Source of the DNA: Loxodes magnus
Lineage: Eukaryota; Ciliophora; Karyorelictea; Loxodida; Loxodidae
Direction of reading: 5' to 3'
Length of the DNA stretch: 64,000 nt
NCBI GenBank assembly: GCA_946699065.1
Contig: CAMPDV010000225.1
Span: 62,001-126,000 of the forward strand
Positions 47,570 to 58,834 of this stretch are shown here, piece after piece (the first letter of the stretch is position 1; each line of letters starts with the position of its first letter). The translations under genes and the position numbers were made by a program. Below the pieces are notes generated by a model. It ran no database searches. It was not told the origin of the DNA and saw nothing but the letters and a program-made list of their open reading frames with translations.

Positions 47570-50500
47570 ATGGAGTATGTCAGGAAAAACGTAAATAAAG
47601 AAAAAAAGCAAAAAGAAATAGAACAAACTCAAGAAGAAAAAGAATAAGATGCAAGATAAAAGTGAGAAGAAAGAAGTAAATTGAAGCAAACTTCAATGAG
47701 AATGTACTATGCTAAGAAACCGATAAACAAAAATGAACAATTATCCGACTTCAACTAATAGAAAAAGGAAAAAGAAGAAGATTAGAATAGATAAGAAGAA
47801 GGAAAAGGTAGATAATAAGATGAAAAAGACAAAAAAGGGGAAAGAACTAATAAAGAAAATAATATGGAAGCATAGAATGATAGATAAGAAGAAGAAAAGG
47901 TGGAGAAGGAAGATGAATAAAAAGAAGAATAAGGTGAAGAGGAAGTAGAGGGAATGAGTGTAAAAAAAGATTAAGAATAAGTCATAAAAATAGGGACAGC
48001 AAATGTTAGGGGAGTAAGAAGTGCAAAAGAGGCACTAGCCAAATTCATGACTCAAAAAAGTATCCACATAATGGCAATATAAGAAATTTAGATTGAAGAC
48101 TAAAAAGATATGTGTAATATAGCAGGATATAAAAACTTAATAAATGTGGGATCAAAAAAAGGAAAAGGAGTAGCATTCTATATTAGAAACGACATATGTA
48201 AGGAGATCAGAGAGATATAGAATGAAGTAAACCAAATGACGCTCTTTGGAGGAGCGAGAGTAATGGCAATAGAAATAATGAAATAATTAGCAGTAATAAA
48301 TGTCTACGCTCCTGTTGCTAATAACAACGAACAGTATGAGCCTTTCTATAATTTAGTGAATGAATTTAAACTATAAGCAATAGAAAAAGGACTTAATATA
48401 ATGATAATAGGAGACTGAAATGCACACATAGAAAAATGACTGCCAAAGAAAACAAACTCAGCAGGAAAGAGAATGACACAGTTTATGGAACAGAATAATT
48501 TAATATGCCTAGACCCAACTGAAATAGGTACCTTTATTCACTAAAGCAATGAGTATAAAATAGATTACTTTTTAATCGAAGAGAGTATGAGAGAAAAGGT
48601 GTTAAAGAGTGATTTTTATTACTCATACGTAATAGGTGACCATAGGCCTGGTATTATTTATATAGGTAAAGATGGGTAAAGAAGTAAGAAAGCCATAAAA
48701 GATAGCAAAAATAAACTACCTACTATTAAAGAAAAAAGAGATATAAGAAAAATTTAAAAGATTTATACAAGAAAATCTCTAAGAAGAAGAAATTGATAAC
48801 CTAAACGGCACATAGACTTATAAATGATGAAAGAAAAAGATATAAGAAGGAGTTTAAATAGTATGTGGAAAATTCAAAACATAAAACTCTAAGATATATA
48901 AATATTCAGAAACAACAAAATAGTGTAATAAAATCTTTAGAAAATGCAGCAAACAATTAAAATAAAGGGTAAAGAACAGAGAACAAATAAATGAAAATCA
49001 ATAAATTGAGAATCAAAGAGAATACCAAAGAGTAAGATAAGAATACATTTAATCAAGAAAAAAAGATAAAAGAAACTAACTAAACCTATTTATGGACAAT
49101 GTAAATAAAGGAAGTCTAACAGATATGTGGAAGAAACTAAAAAGCTTACTTAATAGAAAAAATAATTAATGAGTACCCTTATTAAAAGAAGATGTTAATA
49201 CTTTCAGGGATGAATGGTAGAAACTGTATGAAGATGGCGATAATACGCTACCAACTAAATTCTTAAACAAGAGATAAATAGTGGTAAACGAATATGAAAT
49301 TTGAGAAATCATCAACTAATTGGCGAAATGAAAAGTAGCAGGACCTGACGAAATACAAGTAGGCACAATATTAGCAGGTGGGAAAAAACTAACAGAAGTA
49401 ACATGTAAAATGATAGTTAAGATGATTTAAGAGGGAGTAATACCTTAAGAGATGAAATAATAATACATAATATTAATATACAAAAAAGGAGGACAGATGA
49501 ACCCGATGAATTATAGACCAATCTCTTTACTGAATCATGCTTTAAAAATAGTAGATGCATGAATTTTCTAGCAACTATAAGGATATCTGCATAATGATGA
49601 AAGCGAATATTAATATGGCTTTAAAAAAGGAAAATCATGCTCACTATAAATTTTCAACCTAAGAACAGTATAGGAATGATCAATACGGAACAAAAAAGAT
49701 GTTTTCGTAATATTTGTTGATATTAAGAAAGCGTACGACTCGGTGCAAAGAAAAGATATATGATAAATCCTAAACGATCTAAAAGTACCGGAATAGATAA
49801 TTAAACTCCTAGCAAACTTCTACTGTGAAGAAGAAATTAAACTTAAAATCAATGAATAAATAGCAAAATCATTCGCGACAAATAAAGGACTAAAATAGTG
49901 AAGCATAACGTCGCTAAGACTATTTAACTTAATAATAGCAAGACTTCTCCATAGCTTGGAAGATGAAAAGCTAGGAATTACGATAGACTTTAAAAACTAA
50001 GAGGGATGAACACAAGAAATATATGCAGGATGTTTTGCATATGCAGATGACCTAGCCTTAATAAGTGAATGAGAATAATTAGAGGAAGTAATCAAAAATT
50101 TAACCTCATGGGCAGAAAAATACAAACTGGAAATTGCAGATAAAACAAAATGAATGATATGAAAAGCAGCAGAAAATAGAAACTGAGAAAATATAGGCAA
50201 TACTATTGAGGTGGGAAACTTAAGAATCGAAAGAGTAACGTCCTTTTAGTACTTAGGGCATATAATAGAAGAAACCATCAGCTTTGAAAAACACATGGAG
50301 AACAGACTAGAAGCAGCATAAAAGATGTAAACATGAATACTGGGTAAAATAACAATGAATAAGGGATTAACACCATATAACGCAGGTATAATGATAAAAA
50401 CGTTCGTAAGCTCAGTATTCAGCTATGGGACAGAAGTTATCCCATATTGTGAATAATTTGTAGGAAATAAGTGATGGAACAATTAGAAATAATATAGAGA

Positions 50501-51588
50501 AGATCTTTACGAGCAATCATAGATGCCCCTTTCTAAGTGTAAAATGAGATGCTAGAATACGAGTTACAGTTTATGAAATTTAAACATTACCTATGGCAGA
50601 AAACGCTGAGATTAAGAGGCAGATTAATAGGTAACTAAGGAAAAACAGTAGATGGATTAATGTTCGACCTAAGTAAAGAAGAGAACTTTATTTTTGAACA
50701 ATACTGCACGACAATAAAATTAGAATTAAAAATTGAAGACAAAAATATATTTATAGATGATGGTAATAATAATCAAAAAGGGAAGAAAAACATTAATCGT
50801 GCAATTTGAGAACATAGAGTATACATAGAAGATAGAGAAAGAATGGAGTAAATGATAACAACTCTACAGTATAGAAAAACATGATTTGATGAATATGTAG
50901 TAGGACCACCCAACTACCTGAGATACAATAAAAATAGAAAAGAAGAAATATGCTACATATTTAGAATAAGAACGAGATGTAATGGGAGCCAGGATTGTTT
51001 AAAAGAAAGACACCTAGTTGCGACAAGCAAATACCCTTTCTGTAATGATGCAAGAGAAAACGAAAGGCATATCATAGAAAAATGCTCAGAATACAAAGAA
51101 AGTAGATAAATATGTATTAGAAAGTTAAGAACAATAGGAGTAGAAAGACAAGGAATGGAACTATTTGATATAATATGAGGTACGGCAAAATTCGAAAAAT
51201 TCATTAGAACCTAAGAAGAGTAAAAAAGAGCTAAAACTGACTTGATAATAAAAGATTATATCAAAACATATTAGAAAAAAGAAAAAAAGGATACTTAGAA
51301 AAGAAAATTGAATGAAAAAAAGAAATAGGAAAAGATTATAGAGCAGGAAAAGGATAGTTTTTATGAGTTTATAAAAGCTTGATTAAGAAGAAAAGAATTA
51401 GAAACGAAAATTAGCAAAGTATGTAAAAAAAAATAATGGACACTTGTAACAAAGAATCAATAAAACGTAGATAGATAGAAGACAGAAGAACAAGAGATAT
51501 TGAAGAAGAAAATGATGAAGATATGGAACTAATAAGAGAAGAATTTTTATTACCTGAAGGCTTACTTGAAGAAATAGACATGTATTGA
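47570..51588 (+). CDS. LINE-C ORF2: endonuclease and reverse transcriptase (frameshifted)
   Basis: From the ATG at 47570 a very charged Glu/Lys/Gln-rich region of 135 residues precedes the endonuclease: GTANVRG, AIQEIQ, GDWNAH (Trp is TGA at 48416-48418), and GDHRPGI. Two frame changes lie between 48700 and 49100. The reverse transcriptase then reads AGPDEIQ, NYRPISLLNHALKIVD, YQYGFKKGKS, IFVDIKKAYDS, the catalytic FAYADDLALIS (50034-50066) and TSFQYLGHII. A shift near 50470 leads to the C-terminal region with FCNDARENERHIIEKC. A last shift lies at a run of nine A (51425-51433). TGA at 51586-51588 ends it. Domain order is that of APE-type LINEs. As read it cannot make one protein. Confidence 0.75.
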
Positions 51589-51600
51589 AACATTTATTAA

Positions 51601-51633
51601 AGAGCTGCGCACCAACGATGTGCTACGCGCTCT
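51601..51633 (+). other. GC-rich hairpin at the LINE-C 3' end
   Basis: Thirteen bases after the ORF2 stop. AGAGC pairs with GCTCT and GCAC with GTGC, with a small internal loop and a CAACGAT apical loop. It is the only GC-rich stretch in an otherwise AT-only 3' region. In stringent LINEs a 3' stem-loop is recognised by the reverse transcriptase, so that role is inferred here. Confidence 0.5.
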
Positions 51634-51660
51634 ATAATCAAATTTATTTATTTATTATTT

Positions 51661-53390
51661 ATTATCAAAACTATATTGATTTCTTAATTATTTACACTTT
51701 TATTTTGCTAATTCTTATTATTTAATATTAGAATATAATATTATTCTTATTTTAGATGGAAGTATAAGATATATTACAAGAAAGTGAAAATTTTTATAAT
51801 TTTGCATATATTCAAATTATTTATACAGTCTACTAAAAAATGTTTCTATAATATAAATAATCAATCAATTTTTTAAAAAAGCTTTCAGCTTTAATAAAAT
51901 AGCTTCATTAGAAATTCAAATTTTAAGATTAATAAATAAAATCAATTTTCTATATACATAGTAGATATATTCAAGTTGCTTAAAATCAGAAAGCTTATCT
52001 TTAAAGCTATTCATTTTAATATTACGAAATGAGAAAAAATTTTAAGAGAAAAAATACTTAATATAGCAATTTTTCTTAAAAACTAATTTTTCTCTTCTAA
52101 ATTAACATCTTTTCGCAAACTAAAAACAGATAGTTAGTCGTAGTAAGCTCTTTTCAAAACTCTTTTACTCATCTTTTCGATTTTTAATGTTTTTCTAATT
52201 ATTATAATAAAGTAGAATATTTTTAAACTTGATTAATAAATTTTTGTTTCTATATTTTATATAGTTAGGTTAGATATATTATTTAGATTCTTGTTTAATT
52301 ACTTTTTTTAGATTCTTTGTAAATTGGCCGTAAATTTATTATTACAGATGTATTGTACCTCATTCTTTCTATTTGATTGATCATATTTTTATAAAGAGAT
52401 TTTTTAGCTCTTTTTAGATTAGTTATTTTTAAAAATTCGAATTATCTATTAAAAAGGTAGTTTTAAGCCCTCTTATAGAAAAATTTTTTACTGATTTTGT
52501 TTCTTCCTAAAATTATCATTTATTTTTTTATCTTTACTTCTTAAAAGTAATTTAAAAAACTTTTCAAATCTTTTAAAATTCTATCCTTTTAAGAAAAGGA
52601 TTTATTCATCTCGAAAATCTTTTGAAGCGTATAACTCAGAGTGAAAAAAAGATAATTTTTTCACTATTTCATGGTTTATTTAATTATATTTCATTTTTTC
52701 TAGAGATCCTTTTCATTTAAGTAAATTCTTATAACATTAAAATTAAAATTTATTATTGAACTTAAACACAAGAATAAACATATCTAAATAAATTTATTAA
52801 CATATAACTTAAAAAATTAAATTAGCATCCTAAAATTCAAAATTTTTTTAGTTTTAATTCTATTTAAAAAAAATCCCCTTTTTTTTAAATATAAAAAAAA
52901 ATATTTCTTCCTAGAAATGTTTATCAAAAATAAGTTTTAAAAAAAAATTCCTTAAAAAAATTCAAAGATTTTTAAAATTAATTTCAAATTTTTTACCCAA
53001 ACGATTTTAGATAACTATTTTCAAAATTATTTTAGAAACATTTTTCTAAGAAATTTTAAAAACTTTTTTAAAAACTAATTTCAAAATTTTTATTCCAATT
53101 TTAAAATTATTTATTCCGAAATAAAAAAAATTATTCCTATTTAGAATTATTTATCCCGAAATAATTAAATTTATTCCGTGCCGAAAATCTTTGATAGTGT
53201 AAAACGTTGAGCAAAAACAAATTTTTCATTTTCATGAAATTTAAGCTCTTAAATCCAAAGATAATGATAAATAAAAAACTTACTATCAGAAAATTTTATT
53301 TTCCAATTGGAAACATAAAGTATTAAATATCAAATTTAAAATTTTATAATAATAATAACTAAAAATAATAAATAATATTAAATATCAATC
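51661..53390. other. AT-rich stretch with homopolymer-rich end
   Basis: No gene is supported. 52850-53180 consists of runs of A and T with an irregularly repeated TTATTCCGAAATA motif (about 53110-53175), perhaps a degenerate simple repeat. Confidence 0.45.
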
Positions 53391-54205
53391 ATAAAAAATA
53401 AATAATAAATAATAAAATACAAAATTTAATTTAAAATAAATAAAATACTTAATTAAATTTTTTAATTATAATCAAGATTAAAAGCTAACTTTAACCTTAT
53501 AAATAATATTTTAATTACTCCACAAAAAAAATGAAAATTTATACTTAACTTGAAATTTTTACAAAATATAAAAATAAATCTATAAAATTTTATAGAATAA
53601 TTAAAAAGATGGTGGGAGCTGAGATTGACCTTATGAATCATACTTTCTGGTTTTATGGCTAGGAACAAGTTCCTTTCCTGTCGCGGAGAAAGTCCCTGTT
53701 CAAAGTCAACCTTTGCAAGGGAACGCCTTCCTCTTGATTATTCACTCCTGGTAGGGGCTTGAAACCTGGCTGCCCATAGCGATGGAGCTCCCCTAGCAGC
53801 TGCTTTTCGAAAGCAACAGGATATCCCCGTTATCCCATGAAGGGAGTGTTGGGGTCGTTAAACTGCAAGAAGTTGCAGTCCAAAACTCTTTAAGTTGAAA
53901 TTAATAAAATTTTATAGAATAAAATTAAACTTAAACTTATTATACGTATTCATTTAACAAAATTATATTATAAATATTTTTAAACATTACCACTTTAAAT
54001 CAACATACCTCACTAATTTCTATAACCTATATTACTCAACCTTTTTTTAAAACCAAGAATATTTAAGAATATACAAATTTTAAATAAATAAAGTAAACAC
54101 TTCATATAACAAAAAACATAATTACCATTAAACATTCATTTAAATGAATAATCAATATCTTATATCTTTAATCGTAAAATTTAATTAAGTCAAATAACAA
54201 GTTAC
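53391..54205. repeat. WD40-unit 3' flank (W5), split by a SINE-like insertion
   Basis: 53391-53600 and 53904-54205 together match the continuous flank 2781-3279. Between them lies the 303-bp element. Non-coding. Confidence 0.75.
53601..53903 (-). mobile_element. SINE-like element, copy 3, with 19-bp target-site duplication
   Basis: The direct repeat ATAAAATTTTATAGAATAA flanks it at 53582-53600 and 53904-53922. The single unduplicated site is present in the other flank copies (about 2980-3000). Read on the minus strand, the 5' end has a perfect 7-bp stem (ACTGCAA with TTGCAGT) not found in copies 1 and 2, and the 3' end is CACCATCTTTT. This duplication shows the element is, or was, mobile. 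Its origin (tRNA, 5S or 7SL) is not recognisable, and it shares no 3' end with LINE-A or LINE-C. Confidence 0.7.
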
Positions 54206-55289
54206 TCAACTCGAAATTCTCCACTTTCTAATTTTCTTGTCCCATCCTCCCGATACCAACCATCTTTTATCAACACTCAATGCTATAGATTCTATTGAAC
54301 TTGTATGACCTTACAAAGTCTATATACATTTACCCTTATCAAAGTTCCATATCTTGATTGTTCTGTCACCAGAACCAGAGAAGATAACACTTGAATCAAC
54401 ACTTAACTGAATACTACGTACAGAACCTGTATGACCTTAAAGAGTACGAATACACTAACCAGAAGAGAAGTCCCATATCTTAATAGTCCTGTCACCAGAA
54501 CCTGATATTATATACCTATTATCCTTAGACACTATTACTGATTTAACATAGCTTGAATGCCCAGTAAGAGTTCGCACAAGCTGACCAGTCTAGAAATCCC
54601 AGATCTTTATAGTTGTATCATCAGATCCCGATATAATATATCTAGAGTCATAGGAGATTACTACCAAGTTAACGAAAAAAGTATGTCCCGTTAAAGTTCT
54701 TTGGAGAGCACCATTGTGGAAATTTCTGATCTTTATAGTAGTGTCATCAGATCCTGATACTATATAGCTAGAGTCAGGGGAGATTACTACCGAGGTAATA
54801 GGAGAAATATACCCCGTTATAGTTCTTATGAGAGAACCAGTCTATGAATTTCAGATCTTTATCGTTCTATCACTAGATCCCGATACTATATAGCTAGAGT
54901 CTGGGGAGATTACTACCGAGTTAACATAATCAGTATGTCCTGTTATAGTTCTTATGAGAGCACCTGTCTGGAAGTTCCAGATCTTTATCGAACATTCAGG
55001 AGATCCTGAACCTGATACAATTCAATTCAGGTCAATTGATATGGCTACCAATAACACAGCTGAAGTGTCAGTAATGACTTAGTCTAAAAAATATTAAAGA
55101 AATACCTTTACTTTGGTTATAACTGATCTTATTTATTAACTTTTAGTAGCATAAGTTGGGCAGAATTTCATACTTAAAATGAAGTAGAGATATTTTCCCT
55201 AAAATGTGGTTTCTCGCTCTTAAGAGTTTTCTTAAAAAAATACTTTTAGTAAATTGCTTTTCTTTTTTCTCTGTTTCTTTTTTCACCAT
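54206..55289 (-). CDS. WD40 repeat protein W5 (seven blades)
   Basis: ATG at 55289; the N-terminal repeat is altered to Met-Val-Lys-Lys-Glu-Thr-Glu. Then come the basic domain, a 28-nt intron (55084-55111), seven WD blades, and RISS with TGA at 54206-54208. The GHT-following positions in blades 2-4 read DYVN, ISPI (with GY for GH) and FFVN. One blade has KIR in place of KIW. The last blade differs from other copies by SGGWDKK. The frame is complete. It faces the 3' flank carrying the SINE-like insertion and is the counterpart of W2 in the mirrored unit. Confidence 0.85.
55084..55111 (-). other. 28-nt intron in W5
   Basis: On the minus strand GTAAAGG to TTTTTTAG, at the conserved position. 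Confidence 0.83.
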
Positions 55290-56700
55290 TTTAATTTTTA
55301 TAACTTATTTCAATAACTATTTAATTAAAATAACTCAATTAATTTTACTTACTTAATTTCAATAAACCTAAACAATAAAATTATTAAATTATTTATTAAG
55401 CATACTTATAAGTATCTTATTTCTAAAACATTGATTTTTCTATTTTTGTCTTAAAACAAGACGAGATATAAAACTAATAGTACATGCTTTTACAATTTTA
55501 ATTATTTTATATCTTTTTAATTTTAAATATAAGGATAGATTATTATATCAAAAGTTTATAACGAAGAATTATATCTTTATTATAATAACTTTAATATGCA
55601 TTTATTAATTAAAACTTATTTGTGCTTTAAATCAAAAACTCTTAATAAAAAAAACTTATTTCTTTATAGACCCTTTCAAATGATAAATATAATATTACAA
55701 TTCTTTTAAAAACTATTGCTATTAATTATTACTTTTCACTTACATTTAATCAAAAAAAATATTTCTTTAAGCTTTTTACTAATTAAAAAAAATGAAATAA
55801 AATAAGTTTCTTATTAATTAGTTTAAATAAATGTTAAAAAACATCAAATTATTTAAAGCAAAGTATTTTTAGAATTTATAAGATAGTGTCTTTTATTTAT
55901 CCACTTTCTTACTACTATTTCATTAAAACCTTTTATTTATAAAGGTCTCTCTTAAAATAATAAACTAATATAATTTATTATAATGTTGATTCTAAGCAAA
56001 ATAGGTTATATAAATATAATAAATAGAAATAGTAGAAAATAAATATTTAAACTAACTAGAAATGGTGTATCACTAATTATATCTTACAATTATTAAATAG
56101 TAATATTTAATTTTATTAAAATAAGCTTTAATATGTTTAATTATGTCTATTAAATACTTAATATTTTATCCTTTTAGCTTTATTAGTTATTAATTAATTT
56201 CTCTTTAATTAATAAAGATATTAGATTAGTTATAATTAATACATTTAGATAACTTTCTCTTTTTATAGCAAACTAATATTATATTTATTATTTATGTTAT
56301 TTTTGTAATTATCATTTCTAATTAATAATACCTAAATTATTCTAGATTATTTAAAGATAAAAACTTAATTCTATTATTATATACAAATCTAAAAAGCATA
56401 GTTATCACTATTAATACTCTCTTTATTAAAATAAGTTGTTTGCTATTAAGAAAATTATAAGCTTTTAAGAAAGAAAACATATTTAAATATATTCTATTAT
56501 TATTTTCTGAATTAATAGAAAGAGTAAACTTAACATAATATGTTTCTTTGTAATAAGCATGAGATAATATAAGTATTAGATTAGTTAATATAAGTTATTT
56601 AGAACTAATCTAACAGATTATTATTTACTCTTAATACATTTTATTAGTCTACTATTATTCTAGATCTTTCTGTTCCTAATCAACAATTCTCTATGTTTTG
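55290..56700. repeat. WD40 upstream flank (W5)
   Basis: Reverse complement of 11528-12948, including the optional segment (about 55975-56215). No gene. Confidence 0.7.
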
Positions 56701-58834
56701 CTTTATAGCACATCATCATTTATTAATCTTATTTCAAAAGATTAAAACATAAAAAGAAATATAGATAGTTATAGAATTATTTGAAGCTGAGACATTAAAA
56801 TAAGCTAGATTATTAGATTATTTATAATTTTCCTAAATTTAAATTATATTTATATATTCCTTTTTATTAGCTATCTTTAGTAATTAACTTTTGTTTGGAA
56901 AACTGACAAAAAGATACATTTTGTAAAATATTTAGCCTTAATTTATCTAAGTTTATTTTAGTGAGTATAAGAATATATTAAATTTAAAGTATTAATGATA
57001 CTAGTTCTAAGCATTTAGTTAATTATATGTACTAAAATAAATAGTAAAGAGAAAACATTATTCTTTTATATAATTAAATAAAGAAAACCTAGCTTAAATC
57101 TTCTATAGAGTCAGTTATTTACATATCTAAAATCCTCTATTTATCTTTAAATCAAGTGTTTAATATATTATAGCCTCCTTTACTAACTCATTTAGTAATA
57201 TTAATTCATAAAAACTTAAAAGAAAATTCCTTTTAATTTTACTTTCAAATATTCTAAGTACTTTAACTAGTTAAAGATAGGTTTAATTAGAGACTAATAA
57301 GAAATTTTCTTATCCTCTAGATAAAATATTTAATAAAACTGTGATTGCATTTCTCATTAATGAAGAATAATATTTTAAATAAAAATTAAAATAAGGAAAA
57401 TTAATATTTTTCTATTTGTTTAATAAAAATCTAAAATAATTCATTTTATATAAAATCTCTTAATATTTTATAAAAAAGCAAAGTAAATGCAAAAACATTA
57501 ATTAAATATAATTTAAAAATATTAAGAAAATTTATAATTATAAATGATATTATAAATAAATATTTAAATATTTTATTAATGTTTAGATAAAACATATAAT
57601 AAATTAAGTAATCTCTATTTTAACCTTAGAAATGTAGTAAAATATTTTTAAAAGTTAAATGAAAAATTATAAGGAAAACTTAAGAAATTATATTTTTTTA
57701 TAAAGAACGATTAAAAAATTTACTAATTATTTAATTGACACTATCAACTTCTATTAAATTATTTAAAAATATTACTAAAGGAGAAATAAAGTATAAATTA
57801 ATTAATTAAAAAAATTATAATTTAAAATTTTGTATTTAACAATATTTATGTCTAAGATAAATATTAAAAAATTAAAAATTTTATTAATCTAGCATCGAAC
57901 TTTTTAAATAAAGTAATTCAACAAAAAAATAATTATTCTTAGAAATTTTCAATTTAAAAATATAAAAATTAAAAATGTTAAAAATGTTAAAAAATTCTCT
58001 AACTCTCAGTTTTTTATAATCAGCCTATTCGAAGATAGTTTATTTTTACTATTTTTCATCCTTTAAGGATGTATATTATGGTACAAGTACTAATTTTTTT
58101 ATTAGTTTCAAATTTTAAACTTCTACTTAAGTGGAAACTTTTCAATATTTGAATAAATAAGTAAAAATTATTTAATTTTTTATTTTCTAAACTTAATATG
58201 AAATTCAGCTTCATTTTTTTAAAACAATTTAATTATTTAAATATTAGAATTCTAACTTTATATATTAAGTAAAGTAGCAAAATTAATTAAAATTTTGAAT
58301 TTAAAGCATATTTATTTTTTTATTTTATTGATTAAAATATGCCTATAAATAAAATATGAAACTAGGAGTATTTTTTATTAAAAGGAGAGTTAAAGATTGT
58401 CAAAGATTAATAGATTTACAAATAAAATAAGATTAAACTTTTTGATAAATTTGTATTAAGAAAATAAAATATAAATGATAGTAAATTTGAATATTATTCT
58501 TACTTATTTAAAAATTTAATATTATTTAAATATTTTAATCTAAAATTAAAATTTCTGGTAATTAAGTTTTATAAAAATTACTCATTTATAATTACAAATT
58601 ATAAGCTAAAATAATATAATTATAATAATAGTATTTATAATTTATTTACGTATCTTATATTTATTATTTTTATAAATTTAATTTCATAGAAAAATAATTA
58701 ATAATAATTAGTATTTAATAATTAATGCAATTGTATCTAATTTATAATTAAAATCAAAGTTTTCTAATTCTAAGTTTAAGACATCTTAAATAATTTAGTG
58801 AAATCATTGTTAAAAACCCCTCAGTCCCTTTCTA
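56701..58834. repeat. Conserved non-coding segment of the WD40-X unit, copy 3
   Basis: Reverse complement of 9417-11527, with the palindrome CATCCTTTAAGGATG near 58060. No supported frame. Confidence 0.65.

Larger units (their letters stand above)
46140..51660 (+). mobile_element. LINE-C, near full-length non-LTR retrotransposon
   Basis: A 5.5-kb plus-strand element with clearly higher G+C than its flanks. Order: ORF1 with RRM-like and zinc-knuckle parts (46151-47296), ORF2 with endonuclease and reverse transcriptase (47570-51588), a GC-rich hairpin (51601-51633) and a TTTA-repeat tail (about 51640-51665). Only one copy is present in the window. Several frameshifts show it is decaying. No target-site duplication was identified. 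Confidence 0.8.

Noticed and set aside
47733-47948. A 71-codon Lys-rich plus-strand frame.
   Set aside because: The Glu/Gln-rich frame next to it runs continuously into the endonuclease domain of LINE-C ORF2 and is the real one.
53110-53180. Repeated TTATTCCGAAATA as a possible satellite or binding-site array.
   Set aside because: Only two or three irregular copies in homopolymer-rich DNA; too little to support a feature.
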